From Pedobacter lusitanus (GTDB lineage: Bacteria; Bacteroidota; Bacteroidia; Sphingobacteriales; Sphingobacteriaceae), in assembly GCF_040026395.1 (NCBI RefSeq), contig NZ_CP157278.1, forward strand, positions 3,348,001-3,412,000: DNA of 64,000 bases. The letters run 5' to 3'. The notes beneath the pieces were generated by a model. The model made no database searches. It saw only the letters and a program-made list of their open reading frames with translations, and was not told where the DNA came from. Positions 52,503-61,543 of the stretch are shown piece after piece. Made by a program: the position numbers and the translations under genes. Position 1 is the stretch's first letter. The number at the start of each line of letters is the position of its first letter.

Positions 52503-53464
52503 AGCAAAAAACGGCAATTATAAGCGGTATTACAGGACAGGACGGGGCTTATCTGGCCCAACTATTACTTCGTGACAATTTTAAGGTAATCGGATTAACA
52601 CGTGGATATCATAATGATAATTTAAACGGGCTTTTCTATCTGGGCATAAAAGATAAGGTTACCCTGATGACCTGCGATTTGCTCGATATCTCACAAGTCA
52701 TTAAAATACTCCAGCAAACCAAACCTACGCATTTCTATAATCTGGCGGCTCAAAGTTCTGTATCCCTGTCTTTCCAGCAGCCTATCGGGACATTTCAATT
52801 TAATACACTCAGTGTTTTTAATCTTTTAGAAGCTATAAAAATGGTTGATAAAAGCATTCGTTTTTATCAGGCAAGCAGTAGTGAAATGTATGGAAAAGTG
52901 AATAATCTGCCAATTACTGAAAATAGTGTCCTGCATCCATTGAGTCCATATGCGATATCCAAGGCAGCAGCACATTTTACCTGTATCCATTACCGGGAAA
53001 GTTACCAGTTACACGTTAGTTGCGGTGTCCTTTTTAATCATGAATCATACCTCAGACAGAACACTTTCTTTGTTAAAAAGGTAATACAGGAAAGCATTAA
53101 GATAAGTAAAGGTTTGATTGATGTACTTAAAGTAGGTAACATTGACATCAAAAGAGATTTTGGATATGCGCCAAAATACACAGAGGCAATGTATCTGATT
53201 CTTCAGCAGGAATATCCATCCGATTATCTGATCTGCTCAGGGCAGACTATAAGCCTGCGTGAGATTATTTATTATATTTTCGATAAACTGAATATTTCTC
53301 ATGAGTTGTGCCAGATAGATGATAACTTATACAGACCTGCAGAGATCGAAAACATTTATGGCAACAATGCTAAAGCTAAACAGGAATTAGGCTGGGTATA
53401 CGATCTGGATATCTATCAGACCTTAGACCTGTTGCTTAAAGAAGAGCTGGAAAACGCTATTTAA
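52499..53464 (+). CDS. GDP-mannose 4,6-dehydratase-like NAD-dependent dehydratase
   Basis: A short-chain dehydrogenase of 321 residues. The NAD-binding motif GITGQDGAYLAQLLL, the NLAAQSSVSLSFQQP stretch and SSSEMYGKV followed by YAISK (catalytic Tyr and Lys) match GDP-mannose 4,6-dehydratase, which makes GDP-4-keto-6-deoxymannose for deoxysugars. However, it is about 50 residues shorter than typical Gmd, and the region after FNHES lacks the usual PRRG. It may be a related dehydratase. An upstream in-frame start at 52472 exists, but ATG at 52499 overlapping the GT stop (ATGA) is preferred. Confidence 0.85.
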   Translation: MKQKTAIISGITGQDGAYLAQLLLRDNFKVIGLTRGYHNDNLNGLFYLGIKDKVTLMTCDLLDISQVIKILQQTKPTHFYNLAAQSSVSLSFQQPIGTFQFNTLSVFNLLEAIKMVDKSIRFYQASSSEMYGKVNNLPITENSVLHPLSPYAISKAAAHFTCIHYRESYQLHVSCGVLFNHESYLRQNTFFVKKVIQESIKISKGLIDVLKVGNIDIKRDFGYAPKYTEAMYLILQQEYPSDYLICSGQTISLREIIYYIFDKLNISHELCQIDDNLYRPAEIENIYGNNAKAKQELGWVYDLDIYQTLDLLLKEELENAI

Positions 53465-54273
53465 TCCAGCTTTGATTTAACATATTCAAAATCCTTTGAT
53501 AGAAGGGATTCCTTTTCCGGCACTGCTTTACGATCAAATTTATTGACCAGCTTTCTCATCTTTCTGATCAGAAACGGATCGCGTTTTACCGAGAAAGGAT
53601 TATCAGTCAATTCTTTCTTAGTAAACAAATGATTGCTTTGTCCGTCAGTATAAAAGTTATAACCTAATAGTCCGGCAATATATTTCAGGGATTTTTCTGT
53701 GTGAAGAGAAATATGCTGCCCTGTTTCCGGTATAAAGTACCACCAGTCTGCTACAGAAGTCAGATCCTGTTTGGGTTGTATTTCTGTGGTAAAGAAAATA
53801 TGATCACCATATTTGGTTATCGCCTCTATTTCTGCAATAGGATCGGGCATATGTTCAAATACCTCAAAGGCAGTTACCAGTTCAAATTTTGTATCGGCCT
53901 TTAATTCACTGATATCAAAATGCTCAGCAAATAAATTCTGGCAATAAATATCACTATGATAAAAATTATAACCTTTATCCCGCATCATCCTTGTAAACAA
54001 TCCATAACCTCCTGCGTAATCAAGATATACCGAATCTCTGTCAAAATGCTTATTCAACACCTTAATCACGCGTTCCCTTAGCATTTCATTGCGATGAGCA
54101 AGTCCCAGGTCCAGTTTTGTTATTGCCGATGAATAGGCTTCATCCAGCCAGTACGGTTCCTCAGTCTGAATAAACCCAGTCTCCAGACACTGATAGTAAC
54201 TGACATCATATCTGCCTAATATTTTTGCATCAAAGAGATGTTTGGTTAATCCGCCGGTAACTTTACTTTTCAT
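53461..54273 (-). CDS. Class I SAM-dependent methyltransferase
   Basis: A 270-residue enzyme. The SAM-binding motif I is YLDYAGGYGLFTRMMRDKG, followed by FHSDIYCQN and the motif VTAFEVFEHMPDPIAEIEAI, typical of the Methyltransf_23 group. It probably methylates a sugar or a glycan intermediate of the cluster. The ATG at 54273 is chosen over a TTG one codon upstream. Its stop overlaps the convergent dehydratase stop by 4 bases. Confidence 0.9.
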   Translation of the reverse strand: MKSKVTGGLTKHLFDAKILGRYDVSYYQCLETGFIQTEEPYWLDEAYSSAITKLDLGLAHRNEMLRERVIKVLNKHFDRDSVYLDYAGGYGLFTRMMRDKGYNFYHSDIYCQNLFAEHFDISELKADTKFELVTAFEVFEHMPDPIAEIEAITKYGDHIFFTTEIQPKQDLTSVADWWYFIPETGQHISLHTEKSLKYIAGLLGYNFYTDGQSNHLFTKKELTDNPFSVKRDPFLIRKMRKLVNKFDRKAVPEKESLLSKDFEYVKSKLD

Positions 54274-54311
54274 CAAATGTTTTTTAGTAATTATTCTTAT
54301 ATCTTACTTGC

Positions 54312-55478
54312 TTAAACAGCTTTAAGCTCTTTTTGCAATAATTCAAGCAAATCGGCTTTAACAGAAGCTGCAGAAAATTTATTTATGGTATATGTTCTCA
54401 CCTGTGTACAGTATTCAGCATAGGTCCGATCATCCAGGGCCAATACTTTTTCAATGGTCTGGTTTAATCCCTCTGATGATAACTCTTCCATCTCGAAGAT
54501 AAATTTTTCCCTTGCAAATCCACAGTATTTACTTACTATTGGAATAAGACCTGCAGACATTGGTTCAATTGTGCCGCCTGGCAGGCCATCAACATAACTA
54601 CTGGCAATTGTATAACTGCAATTTTCAATAATATGTCTCATTTCTACTGAGTCCATTCTTATATTTTTGTATAAGAACACATGAGGGGTATGATGTAATA
54701 TTTGCTCATAATAATTTTCAAAATGGATATCCATATGAGGTACTACAATATAGAAATTCAGATCTGTTCTTAATTTTGCAACCTCCAGTAAAATATGCAA
54801 CCCCTTGGTTACCAGTTTAGCTCCGGTTAGAAATAAGAAGCTTTTTGTACGTGATTCTGCAGTTTTGGGCTTAAACTCACTAAAGGAACCAAGAATATTA
54901 TTATTTAGTGAATACAGATGATTCACGAATCTGCTTTTATAATCCTCATAAACAAAACCCCTGGCCAGAATAATAGCGAAATCTGCATTAAAAAGCGAGA
55001 AATAAGTACTTACTGAAATCATATTGGTTTCATTCGCCAGCCACAGCCCCGATAACCTGTGAAAATCATTTATACTTCTCAGGCACATTTCATTGTGCAG
55101 ATGCTCATGTGCACCAGTAACGAACATGATCCTTGGAATATTTCGGTCTGCGTGGTAAAAGGAATCTTCGAATCGGTAACCCATACCAAAAATCACAGCA
55201 TATTTTCCGTAATCAATCTCCGTAGTTTTGTCCAGGTAACTTATAATATCTACGTTGTATCCCAGTTCAGAAAAGCTTTCTGCGATGATATGCGAGGTAA
55301 TATAATTCTGATGCGTAAAATGATTAGCCTTATAAAATGGATGCGTTATATAGCATATCAGGACGCTTCTTTCATAAGTTGTCTGATATAAATTATAAAT
55401 CGGAGCCTGATCGGACTTTACCCTGCCAGTCCCGAATAATTTATTGACTTTTTTACTGATACTTCTTTTTATATTCAT
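54312..55478 (-). CDS. Glycosyltransferase (GT-B fold)
   Basis: A 388-residue GT-B type protein. The opening is Lys-rich (NIKRSISKKVNKLFG); the acceptor half has CYITHPFYKANHFTHQNYIT, and the donor half FLFLTGAKLVTKGLHILLEV and DGLPGGTIEPMSAGLIPIVS, where the Glu fits the EX7E region loosely. The start lies 38 bases upstream of the methyltransferase gene, on the same strand, so both are one transcript. It is the right end of the glycan region. Confidence 0.85.
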   Translation of the reverse strand: MNIKRSISKKVNKLFGTGRVKSDQAPIYNLYQTTYERSVLICYITHPFYKANHFTHQNYITSHIIAESFSELGYNVDIISYLDKTTEIDYGKYAVIFGMGYRFEDSFYHADRNIPRIMFVTGAHEHLHNEMCLRSINDFHRLSGLWLANETNMISVSTYFSLFNADFAIILARGFVYEDYKSRFVNHLYSLNNNILGSFSEFKPKTAESRTKSFLFLTGAKLVTKGLHILLEVAKLRTDLNFYIVVPHMDIHFENYYEQILHHTPHVFLYKNIRMDSVEMRHIIENCSYTIASSYVDGLPGGTIEPMSAGLIPIVSKYCGFAREKFIFEMEELSSEGLNQTIEKVLALDDRTYAEYCTQVRTYTINKFSAASVKADLLELLQKELKAV

Positions 55479-55551
55479 TTTAAGATGCTGTACCCGCCGG
55501 CAAGGATAGCTGTTCCGGGCAAAACGCTAATTTAAGCTTAATCCCATAAAA

Positions 55552-55596
55552 AACGCCCTGTTAAAAATCTTTTTCAAGATTCCTTAACAGGGCGTT
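55552..55596 (-). terminator. Intrinsic terminator of the rimP-nusA-infB operon
   Basis: A 13-bp outer stem (AACGCCCTGTTAA and its complement) with a small inner hairpin (AATCTT/AAGATT), then a T tract on the minus strand, 21 bases after the infB stop. Confidence 0.88.
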
Positions 55597-55617
55597 CAAT
55601 TAGTTTTAATTATAAAC

Positions 55618-58600
55618 TTATAACTTTCTTTTTACTTCTACTTGTTCGTAAGCCTCAACGATATCACCTACTTCAATATTGTTGAAGTTTTGGATGTTCA
55701 GACCACATTCGTAACCTCTGGCTACTTCTTTCACATCATCTTTATAACGTTTCAGTGAAGCCAGCTCACCAGTGTAAACAACTACACCATCTCTTACGAT
55801 ACGGATTTTGCTGTTACGGGTAATCGTTCCATCAAGAACCATACAACCTGCAATAGTTCCCACTTTCGTGATTTTGAAGGTCTCTCTGATCTCTACGTTT
55901 GCAGTAATTTTCTCCTGGAATTCAGGAGCAAGCATACCTTCCATCGCAGCTTTGATCTCATTGATCGCATCATAGATGATAGAGTACAGACGGATATCGA
56001 TTTGCTCAGCTTCAGCAAGCTTTCTTGCACCTGAAGATGGACGAACCTGGAAACCGATGATAATCGCATCAGAAGCCGAAGCTAACAATACATCAGATTC
56101 TGAAATCTGACCCACTGCTTTACTGATGATATTAATCTGAATTTCTTCAGTAGACAGTTTCAGTAATGAATCCGCTAATGCCTCAATTGAACCATCCACA
56201 TCACCTTTAACAATCAGGTTAAGCTCTTTAAAGTTACCAATCGCTAAACGACGGCCAATCTCATCAAGAGTAATATGTTTCTGCGTTCTCAAGCCCTGCT
56301 CACGCATTAATTGTAAACGCTTGTTTGCAATTTCTCTCGCTTCAGACTCGTTCTCCACAGCATTGAATTTATCACCAGCTGTAGGCGCACCCTGCATACC
56401 CAGTACCTGTACCGGTACCGATGGACCTGCCTGCTCTACTTTCTGTCCACGCTCATTGAATAACGCTTTTACACGACCACTGTAACTACCCGCTAAAATC
56501 GGATCACCTACTTTTAAAGTACCAGCCTGAACCAGTACAGTAGTTACAATACCACGTCCCTTATCCAGAGTCGCTTCGATTACGCTACCAGTAGCACGTT
56601 TATTAGGATTAGCTGTCAATTCTAACAACTCAGCTTCCAATAATACTTTATCTAATAACAGATCAACGTTTAAGCCGCTTTTACCTGAAATTTCCTGAGA
56701 CTGGAATTTACCACCCCAATCCTCTACCAGGATATTCATGATAGATAACTGCTCACGGATTTTATCAGAGTTTGCACCCGGTTTATCAATTTTGGTGAAG
56801 GCGAATACCAAAGGAACACCAGCTGCCTGAGCATGACTGATTGCTTCTTTAGTCTGAGGCATCACTGCATCATCCGCTGCAACAACAATAATTGCAATAT
56901 CCGCTACTTTCGCACCACGTGCACGCATCGCTGTAAAGGCTTCGTGACCCGGTGTATCTAAGAAAGTAACTTTTTTACCAGTTGGTGTAGTTACCATATA
57001 AGCACCAATGTGCTGTGTAATACCCCCTGCTTCACCAGCTACAACATTTGCTTTACGGATATAATCCAGCAAAGAGGTCTTACCATGATCGACGTGACCC
57101 ATGATCGTAACTACCGGAGCTCTTGGTACTAAATCTTCCGGATCATCTGATTCTTCAATAATACTGTCGCCTTCATCATCCGGTTTAACGAATTGTATTT
57201 CGTAACCAAACTCATCTGCAACGATAGTTAGTGTTTCTGCATCCAAACGCTGATTGATGGATACGAACATGCCTAAGCTCATACAAGTACCAATAATTTT
57301 GGTAACCGGTACATCCATCATACTTGCCAGTTCATTAGCGGTAACAAATTCTGTTACTTTTAATACTTTGGATTGCAGTTCCTGCTCCATTGCAGCTTCT
57401 TCAGCTGAAAGAGCTACATCATCACGTTTACCACGACGCAGTTTTGCACGCTGTGCAAATTTACCAGATTTACCAGCTCCGCTTAAACGTGCAAGCGTTG
57501 CTTTAATCTGATCCTGTATTTCTTTTTCCGTAGGTTCTTCTTTAGTGCCTCCAGTTCCGCCTGGTTTGCTGTTTCTAAAGTTAGGCCTGTTGGCTGTATT
57601 GTTTGTATTGTTCCTGAAATCAGGTCTGTTGGTAAAAGTAGGTGCTCCCGCAGGTTTTGCAGGTGCAGCAGGATTGTTGTTCCCGCCTTGCTGACCAGTA
57701 GCCGAAGGATGACCTCCTGACGACTGATTCTGTCCAGGTGATCCCGGAGCCTTTTTACGTTTACGTTTCCTTTTCGCATCATTACTGTCAGCTGAAGAAG
57801 CTACAGGTTGTGATTTACGCTCAGGTGTAGTAGGTAAAACAATTTTACCTATAATATTTGGTCCGGAAAGTTTTACCGAACGCGCTTTGATAACCTCAAC
57901 TTCGTCAGGCTTATCTGCTTTTGGTGTATTCACTTCTTTAACCGGCTCTGCTTTAGCAACTGGTGATTCCACAGGTTTTGGTTTTTCTTCTTTAACTTCT
58001 TCCACAGGTTTAACTACTTCAGGTTTAATTTCAACAGGTTTAGCCTCAATAGGTTTTTCTACTGGCTTAACTTCCTCCTGAACTACCTTAGGTGCCTCCG
58101 GGATAATCGCTGCTGGTACAGGTGTCTCAACAGGAGCAGCCGGTACAACAACCGGAGCTTCCTCTTTAACAGCTTCAGCAGCTGGAAGTTCTTCTTTTTT
58201 AGCAGGGCGGGTCTTGGCGTTTAAATCATCGAGATTGATTTTTCCCACAATTTTAACACCTTTCAATGTTCCTTCATCAACCTTTTCGGCTTCTTTTTCC
58301 ACTTCTGCTGCTTTTTCAGGAGCAGGGGCAGGAGCTACTTCTTCCTTCTGTTTCTCAACAGCAGGAGGAGTATAGGAATGAAGGTTTTTAATTAAAATGC
58401 CCTCGCTTTCGAATTCAACATTTTTTCTAGGTGCATCAGTAACTTTTTCAGTTACTTCAGGCTCATCACGACGAATTTTACCTATAACAATTTGATTGGC
58501 TTCTTCTTTTACGATTTTATCTCCCTGAAACTCTTTCAATAATGCATTATACATATCGCGGGAGAGTTTAGTAGTGGGTTTATTCTCAACAGAAAAGCCT

Positions 58601-58689
58601 TTCTTTTCTAAAAACTCAACGGCCGTAGCTATCCCTACGTTAAGTTCCTTAACTGCTTTGAATAAAATTATTGGTTTGTCGTCTGACAT
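55618..58689 (-). CDS. infB: Translation initiation factor IF-2
   Basis: The GTPase that brings fMet-tRNA to the 30S subunit. Residues 1-75 hold an IF2_N-type domain ([20 protein letters not shown]); then a low-complexity Pro/Glu/Lys/Val-rich region of about 250 residues followed by a Gly/Asn/Arg-rich part; a second IF2_N-type domain near 440; and the G domain with GHVDHGKT near residue 529, DTPGHEAF and TKIDKPG. Two beta-barrels and IF-2B complete it. At 1023 residues it has the long N-terminal extension common in Bacteroidota. It is last in the operon. Confidence 0.97.
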   Translation of the reverse strand: MSDDKPIILFKAVKELNVGIATAVEFLEKKGFSVENKPTTKLSRDMYNALLKEFQGDKIVKEEANQIVIGKIRRDEPEVTEKVTDAPRKNVEFESEGILIKNLHSYTPPAVEKQKEEVAPAPAPEKAAEVEKEAEKVDEGTLKGVKIVGKINLDDLNAKTRPAKKEELPAAEAVKEEAPVVVPAAPVETPVPAAIIPEAPKVVQEEVKPVEKPIEAKPVEIKPEVVKPVEEVKEEKPKPVESPVAKAEPVKEVNTPKADKPDEVEVIKARSVKLSGPNIIGKIVLPTTPERKSQPVASSADSNDAKRKRKRKKAPGSPGQNQSSGGHPSATGQQGGNNNPAAPAKPAGAPTFTNRPDFRNNTNNTANRPNFRNSKPGGTGGTKEEPTEKEIQDQIKATLARLSGAGKSGKFAQRAKLRRGKRDDVALSAEEAAMEQELQSKVLKVTEFVTANELASMMDVPVTKIIGTCMSLGMFVSINQRLDAETLTIVADEFGYEIQFVKPDDEGDSIIEESDDPEDLVPRAPVVTIMGHVDHGKTSLLDYIRKANVVAGEAGGITQHIGAYMVTTPTGKKVTFLDTPGHEAFTAMRARGAKVADIAIIVVAADDAVMPQTKEAISHAQAAGVPLVFAFTKIDKPGANSDKIREQLSIMNILVEDWGGKFQSQEISGKSGLNVDLLLDKVLLEAELLELTANPNKRATGSVIEATLDKGRGIVTTVLVQAGTLKVGDPILAGSYSGRVKALFNERGQKVEQAGPSVPVQVLGMQGAPTAGDKFNAVENESEAREIANKRLQLMREQGLRTQKHITLDEIGRRLAIGNFKELNLIVKGDVDGSIEALADSLLKLSTEEIQINIISKAVGQISESDVLLASASDAIIIGFQVRPSSGARKLAEAEQIDIRLYSIIYDAINEIKAAMEGMLAPEFQEKITANVEIRETFKITKVGTIAGCMVLDGTITRNSKIRIVRDGVVVYTGELASLKRYKDDVKEVARGYECGLNIQNFNNIEVGDIVEAYEQVEVKRKL

Positions 58690-58761
58690 TGATATCCTAT
58701 TTTTTCTTAATTCTTATACAAAAGTAACGTTTATTCTTGTTTTTTCTCATCAAGTCAACGC

Positions 58762-59997
58762 TTATTCAAATTCTGACTGTAATATACTGATAACTTCTTT
58801 AATAGTTTCTTCCTCCAGATCAGTTCTTTTTACTAATTCGTCTACTGACAGCGCTAGTACGCTTCTTGCAGTATCACAACCAATTGCTTTCAATTCGTCA
58901 ATGATCCAGCTATCGATTTCATCTGAGAATTCTTCGATATCCACATCTTCATCTTCCTCACCAGCTTCACGGTAAACATCAATTTCATAACCGGTTAATT
59001 TGCCGGCAAGCTTGATATTATGTCCTCCGCGACCAATTGCAAGAGAAACCTGATCAGGCTTCAGATAAACCGAAGCATGTTTAGTTACATCATCCAATTT
59101 AATTGAAGTGATTTTGGCAGGGCTTAAAGCTCTTGTGATATATAAAGAGATATTATTTGTGAAATTGATTACATCAATATTCTCATTTTTAAGCTCTCTT
59201 ACAATTCCGTGAATACGCGATCCTTTCATTCCGACACAAGCACCCACCGGGTCAATTCTGTCATCATAAGATTCAACAGCAACTTTAGCACGCTCTCCTG
59301 GCTCACGAACGATTTTTTTAATGGTAATTAAACCGTCAAAAATCTCAGGAACCTCAATTTCGAACAAACGCTGTAAAAACTCAGGAGCAATTCTCGAAAT
59401 AATAATCTTAGGTGTACTGTTCATCATATCCACCTTTAAGATTACCGCACGGACAGTATCACCTTTTTTGAAATAATCCGCAGGTATCTGTTCAGTTTTA
59501 GGCATGATCAGCTCATTACCTTCATCATCCAGTACCAATGTTTCTTTTTTCCAAACCTGATAAACCTCTCCGGTTACAATTTCTCCAACTCTGTCCTTAT
59601 ATTTCTTAAAGATCTCGTCTTTCTCTAATTCAAGTACTTTAGATACCAGTGTCTGACGTGCAGCTAAAATAGCTCTTCTGCCGAAACTTTCTAAAGTAAT
59701 CTGCTCGATGTAGTCGTCACCAACTTCCATGTCTGCATCTAACTGTTTAACCTCTGCCAGTTCGATTTCCAGATCATCATCTTCAGAAAAGCCATCTTCC
59801 ATTACTTTTCTTGTACGCCAGATCTCTAAATCACCATTATCAGGGTTAACAATTACATCACAATTCTCATCAGTACCATATTTCTTACGCAACATGCTAC
59901 GAAATACTTCTTCCAGCACACTTATCACCGTAGGACGGTCGATGTTCTTGAACTCTTTGAATTCTTGAAATGAATCGATTAAATTAATATTGCTCAT
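58762..59997 (-). CDS. nusA: Transcription termination/antitermination factor NusA
   Basis: A 411-residue RNA polymerase accessory factor. The N-terminal domain (SVLEEVFRSMLRKKYG) binds polymerase; an S1 domain covers about residues 135-200; two KH domains follow (VGACVGMKGSRIHGIVREL and VSLAIGRGGHNIKLAGKLTG); a C-terminal helix-hairpin-helix (DELKAIGCDTARSVLALSVD) ends it. The E. coli-like acidic repeats are reduced to one such unit. It starts 2 bases after the rimP stop. NusA may act on the leader hairpin of its own operon. Confidence 0.96.
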   Translation of the reverse strand: MSNINLIDSFQEFKEFKNIDRPTVISVLEEVFRSMLRKKYGTDENCDVIVNPDNGDLEIWRTRKVMEDGFSEDDDLEIELAEVKQLDADMEVGDDYIEQITLESFGRRAILAARQTLVSKVLELEKDEIFKKYKDRVGEIVTGEVYQVWKKETLVLDDEGNELIMPKTEQIPADYFKKGDTVRAVILKVDMMNSTPKIIISRIAPEFLQRLFEIEVPEIFDGLITIKKIVREPGERAKVAVESYDDRIDPVGACVGMKGSRIHGIVRELKNENIDVINFTNNISLYITRALSPAKITSIKLDDVTKHASVYLKPDQVSLAIGRGGHNIKLAGKLTGYEIDVYREAGEEDEDVDIEEFSDEIDSWIIDELKAIGCDTARSVLALSVDELVKRTDLEEETIKEVISILQSEFE

Positions 59998-59999
59998 TT

Positions 60000-60464
60000 T
60001 TATTTAAATGAAATTAAAACCTTTGTTTCTATTATATTATTAAAGTCCAGACTGGTTTCAACCAATTGTGCTTTCTTACCTTTTTCTTTTACTTTCGCTT
60101 CTATGGTAATGCCCTGTTCATTTACCTCTAATAGTTTCCCTTCAGTGATGTCACCACCGCTAAGCTTAACACTTAACTCCCGTCCGATGTTTTTTTCGTA
60201 CTGTCTTTTAAGCTTAAGAGGCTCACCAACACCAGGAGAAGAAACTTCCAGATTATATGCTTTTTCAATAGTATTTTCTTCTTCCAGATGAAATCCAACA
60301 TGTCTGCTTATGGCAGCACAATCCTGAATACTTATGCCCTGGTCACCATCTACATGAATAATCAGTTTATTGCCAGGCAACATCTTTACCTCAACCAAAA
60401 ACAACTCCGGTCTGTCCGAAATTTTTTCCTCTACTAATTCTTTTACTCTGTTCTCTACTTGCAT
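60000..60464 (-). CDS. rimP: Ribosome maturation factor RimP
   Basis: A 154-residue 30S assembly factor. The N-terminal domain contains FLVEVKMLPGNKLIIHVDGD and CAAISRHVGFHLEEENTIEKAYNLEVSSPG written here only in part: the SSPGVGEPLK segment is the family signature. The C-terminal SH3-like domain is strand-rich with GKLLEVNEQGITIEAK. It is the first gene of the conserved rimP-nusA-infB operon, led by a -7 element at 60529-60536 and a hairpin at 60488-60511. Confidence 0.95.
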   Translation of the reverse strand: MQVENRVKELVEEKISDRPELFLVEVKMLPGNKLIIHVDGDQGISIQDCAAISRHVGFHLEEENTIEKAYNLEVSSPGVGEPLKLKRQYEKNIGRELSVKLSGGDITEGKLLEVNEQGITIEAKVKEKGKKAQLVETSLDFNNIIETKVLISFK

Positions 60465-60487
60465 AACCCAATTTGCGGATAAAAGAA

Positions 60488-60511
60488 AAGAGGGGACCTC
60501 TGCCCCCTCTT
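60488..60511 (-). promoter_or_regulatory. Terminator-like leader hairpin of rimP-nusA-infB (candidate attenuator)
   Basis: On the minus strand AAGAGGGG pairs with CCCCTCTT (8 bp, 8-base loop) and the stem is followed by TTCTTTTAT. It lies 24 bases before the rimP ATG, downstream of the likely promoter, so it sits inside the leader RNA. Confidence 0.5.
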
Positions 60512-60528
60512 GTCCCTCTATAACAGTG

Positions 60529-60536
60529 CAAAGGTA
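60529..60536 (-). promoter_or_regulatory. -7 element of the rimP-nusA-infB operon
   Basis: Reads TACCTTTG on the minus strand, a match to TAnnTTTG, 64 bases before the rimP ATG. A TTTG upstream at about 24 bases is slightly beyond normal spacing. Confidence 0.5.
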
Positions 60537-60670
60537 GAGATTTTATTTCAAAAATAAAAACAAATACCGCTTGTAAATCCATTGGATGTTTATCAGATCT
60601 AATTTAAAAAAATTAAATAACAGCCTGAAACAGAAAATAAAAAAAACAGAAACACAGGAAATTAGCGGTC

Positions 60671-61105
60671 TTAACGCTTTAGCATGACCTGCTGAGGCTT
60701 TACACTATGATCCAGCTTTCCCCTGATCAGCTTTGATGTACCGGCAAAATTGGTATTCATAAAAGATACAATCAAATAGTTTTTCCCCCGGACAAATGAT
60801 TTCTCCGGTTTAAAAACCAAAGTACTGTCTGTTACTTCCAGTTTTCCGGCCACAGGATGCTCCATACCTGAAGTATCTTCATCTGCCGGTGTTTCCAGTA
60901 CAGCGACCAGATCAGTATGAACAGTATCCGTATTCAATCCGTTTTTAATCTGCCACAAACCGGCAGGATCTATCTCAGAAAAAACAATCGCACTGCTGTC
61001 TGCCGAGAACCGTATAGAAAGTGGCTTATTATTTGCTAATGAACATGACATCAAACAGGCCATCCCAAATAGCACCGGAGGTAATTTTAACAAAACACTA
61101 TACAT
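60671..61105 (-). CDS. Lipoprotein of unknown function
   Basis: A 144-residue protein with a lipoprotein signal (LPPVLFGMACLMSC). The mature part is beta-rich, with LSIRFSADSSAIVFSEID, LVAVLETPADEDTSG, LEVTDSTLVFKPEKSFVRG and KNYLIVSFMNTNFAGTSK, resembling a bacterial Ig/SbsA-like (Big) domain. No known functional motif is seen. It diverges from the holin-like gene, with 18 bases between, and its start ATG is supported by the signal peptide. Confidence 0.78.
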   Translation of the reverse strand: MYSVLLKLPPVLFGMACLMSCSLANNKPLSIRFSADSSAIVFSEIDPAGLWQIKNGLNTDTVHTDLVAVLETPADEDTSGMEHPVAGKLEVTDSTLVFKPEKSFVRGKNYLIVSFMNTNFAGTSKLIRGKLDHSVKPQQVMLKR

Positions 61106-61123
61106 TTTTTAAAACTAAACATT

Positions 61124-61471
61124 ATGAAACTTATTATTGAAATTTTATTAATGGGTCTGGCTATGCTTCTGGGCTCATACATCGTTCCCGGAGTTCATAT
61201 CGATGGATTCGGTACTGCTATCATTGCTGCCGTTCTGATCGCCCTGGCAAACGCTACGATCGGTTTTATCTTAAGACTCCTTACCTTCCCGGTTAATTTT
61301 CTAACCCTGGGACTGATGTCTTTCATTATTACTGTACTGATGATTCTTTTAGTAGATAGCATGATGTCAGGATTTAATACCTCAGGTTTCTTCGCAGCTG
61401 CATTTTTAGCTATAGTAGTGGCTATTATCAAAGCTTTATTTGGTACTATCGCTGGTACAGACAATGACTAA
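61124..61471 (+). CDS. Phage holin family 4-like small membrane protein
   Basis: A 115-residue, strongly hydrophobic protein with about four membrane helices: IIEILLMGLAMLLGSYIVPG, then FGTAIIAAVLIALANATIGF, LLTFPVNFLTLGLMSFIIT, and a C-terminal AAAFLAIVVAIIKALFGTI. This matches the YvlD/holin-4-type family, which is found in many bacteria outside phages, so a lytic role is unlikely. No phage genes are near. It is followed by a terminator at 61489-61529. Confidence 0.88.
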   Translation: MKLIIEILLMGLAMLLGSYIVPGVHIDGFGTAIIAAVLIALANATIGFILRLLTFPVNFLTLGLMSFIITVLMILLVDSMMSGFNTSGFFAAAFLAIVVAIIKALFGTIAGTDND

Positions 61472-61488
61472 GACTAAATGTCAGAAAT

Positions 61489-61529
61489 AAAAAAAGCGGT
61501 CTTTTCTAAAGGAAAAGACCGCTTTTTTT
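61489..61529. terminator. Bidirectional intrinsic terminator
   Basis: 18-bp perfect arms (AAAAAAAGCGGTCTTTTC and complement) with a TAAAG loop and A/T tracts at the ends, between the convergent holin-like and acyl-CoA dehydrogenase genes. Confidence 0.92.
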
Positions 61530-61543
61530 TCGATAAAACTATA

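Noticed and set aside
61124..61471. Holin-like gene as a sign of a prophage
   Set aside because: No other phage gene is near; this small membrane family is common in chromosomes without phages.
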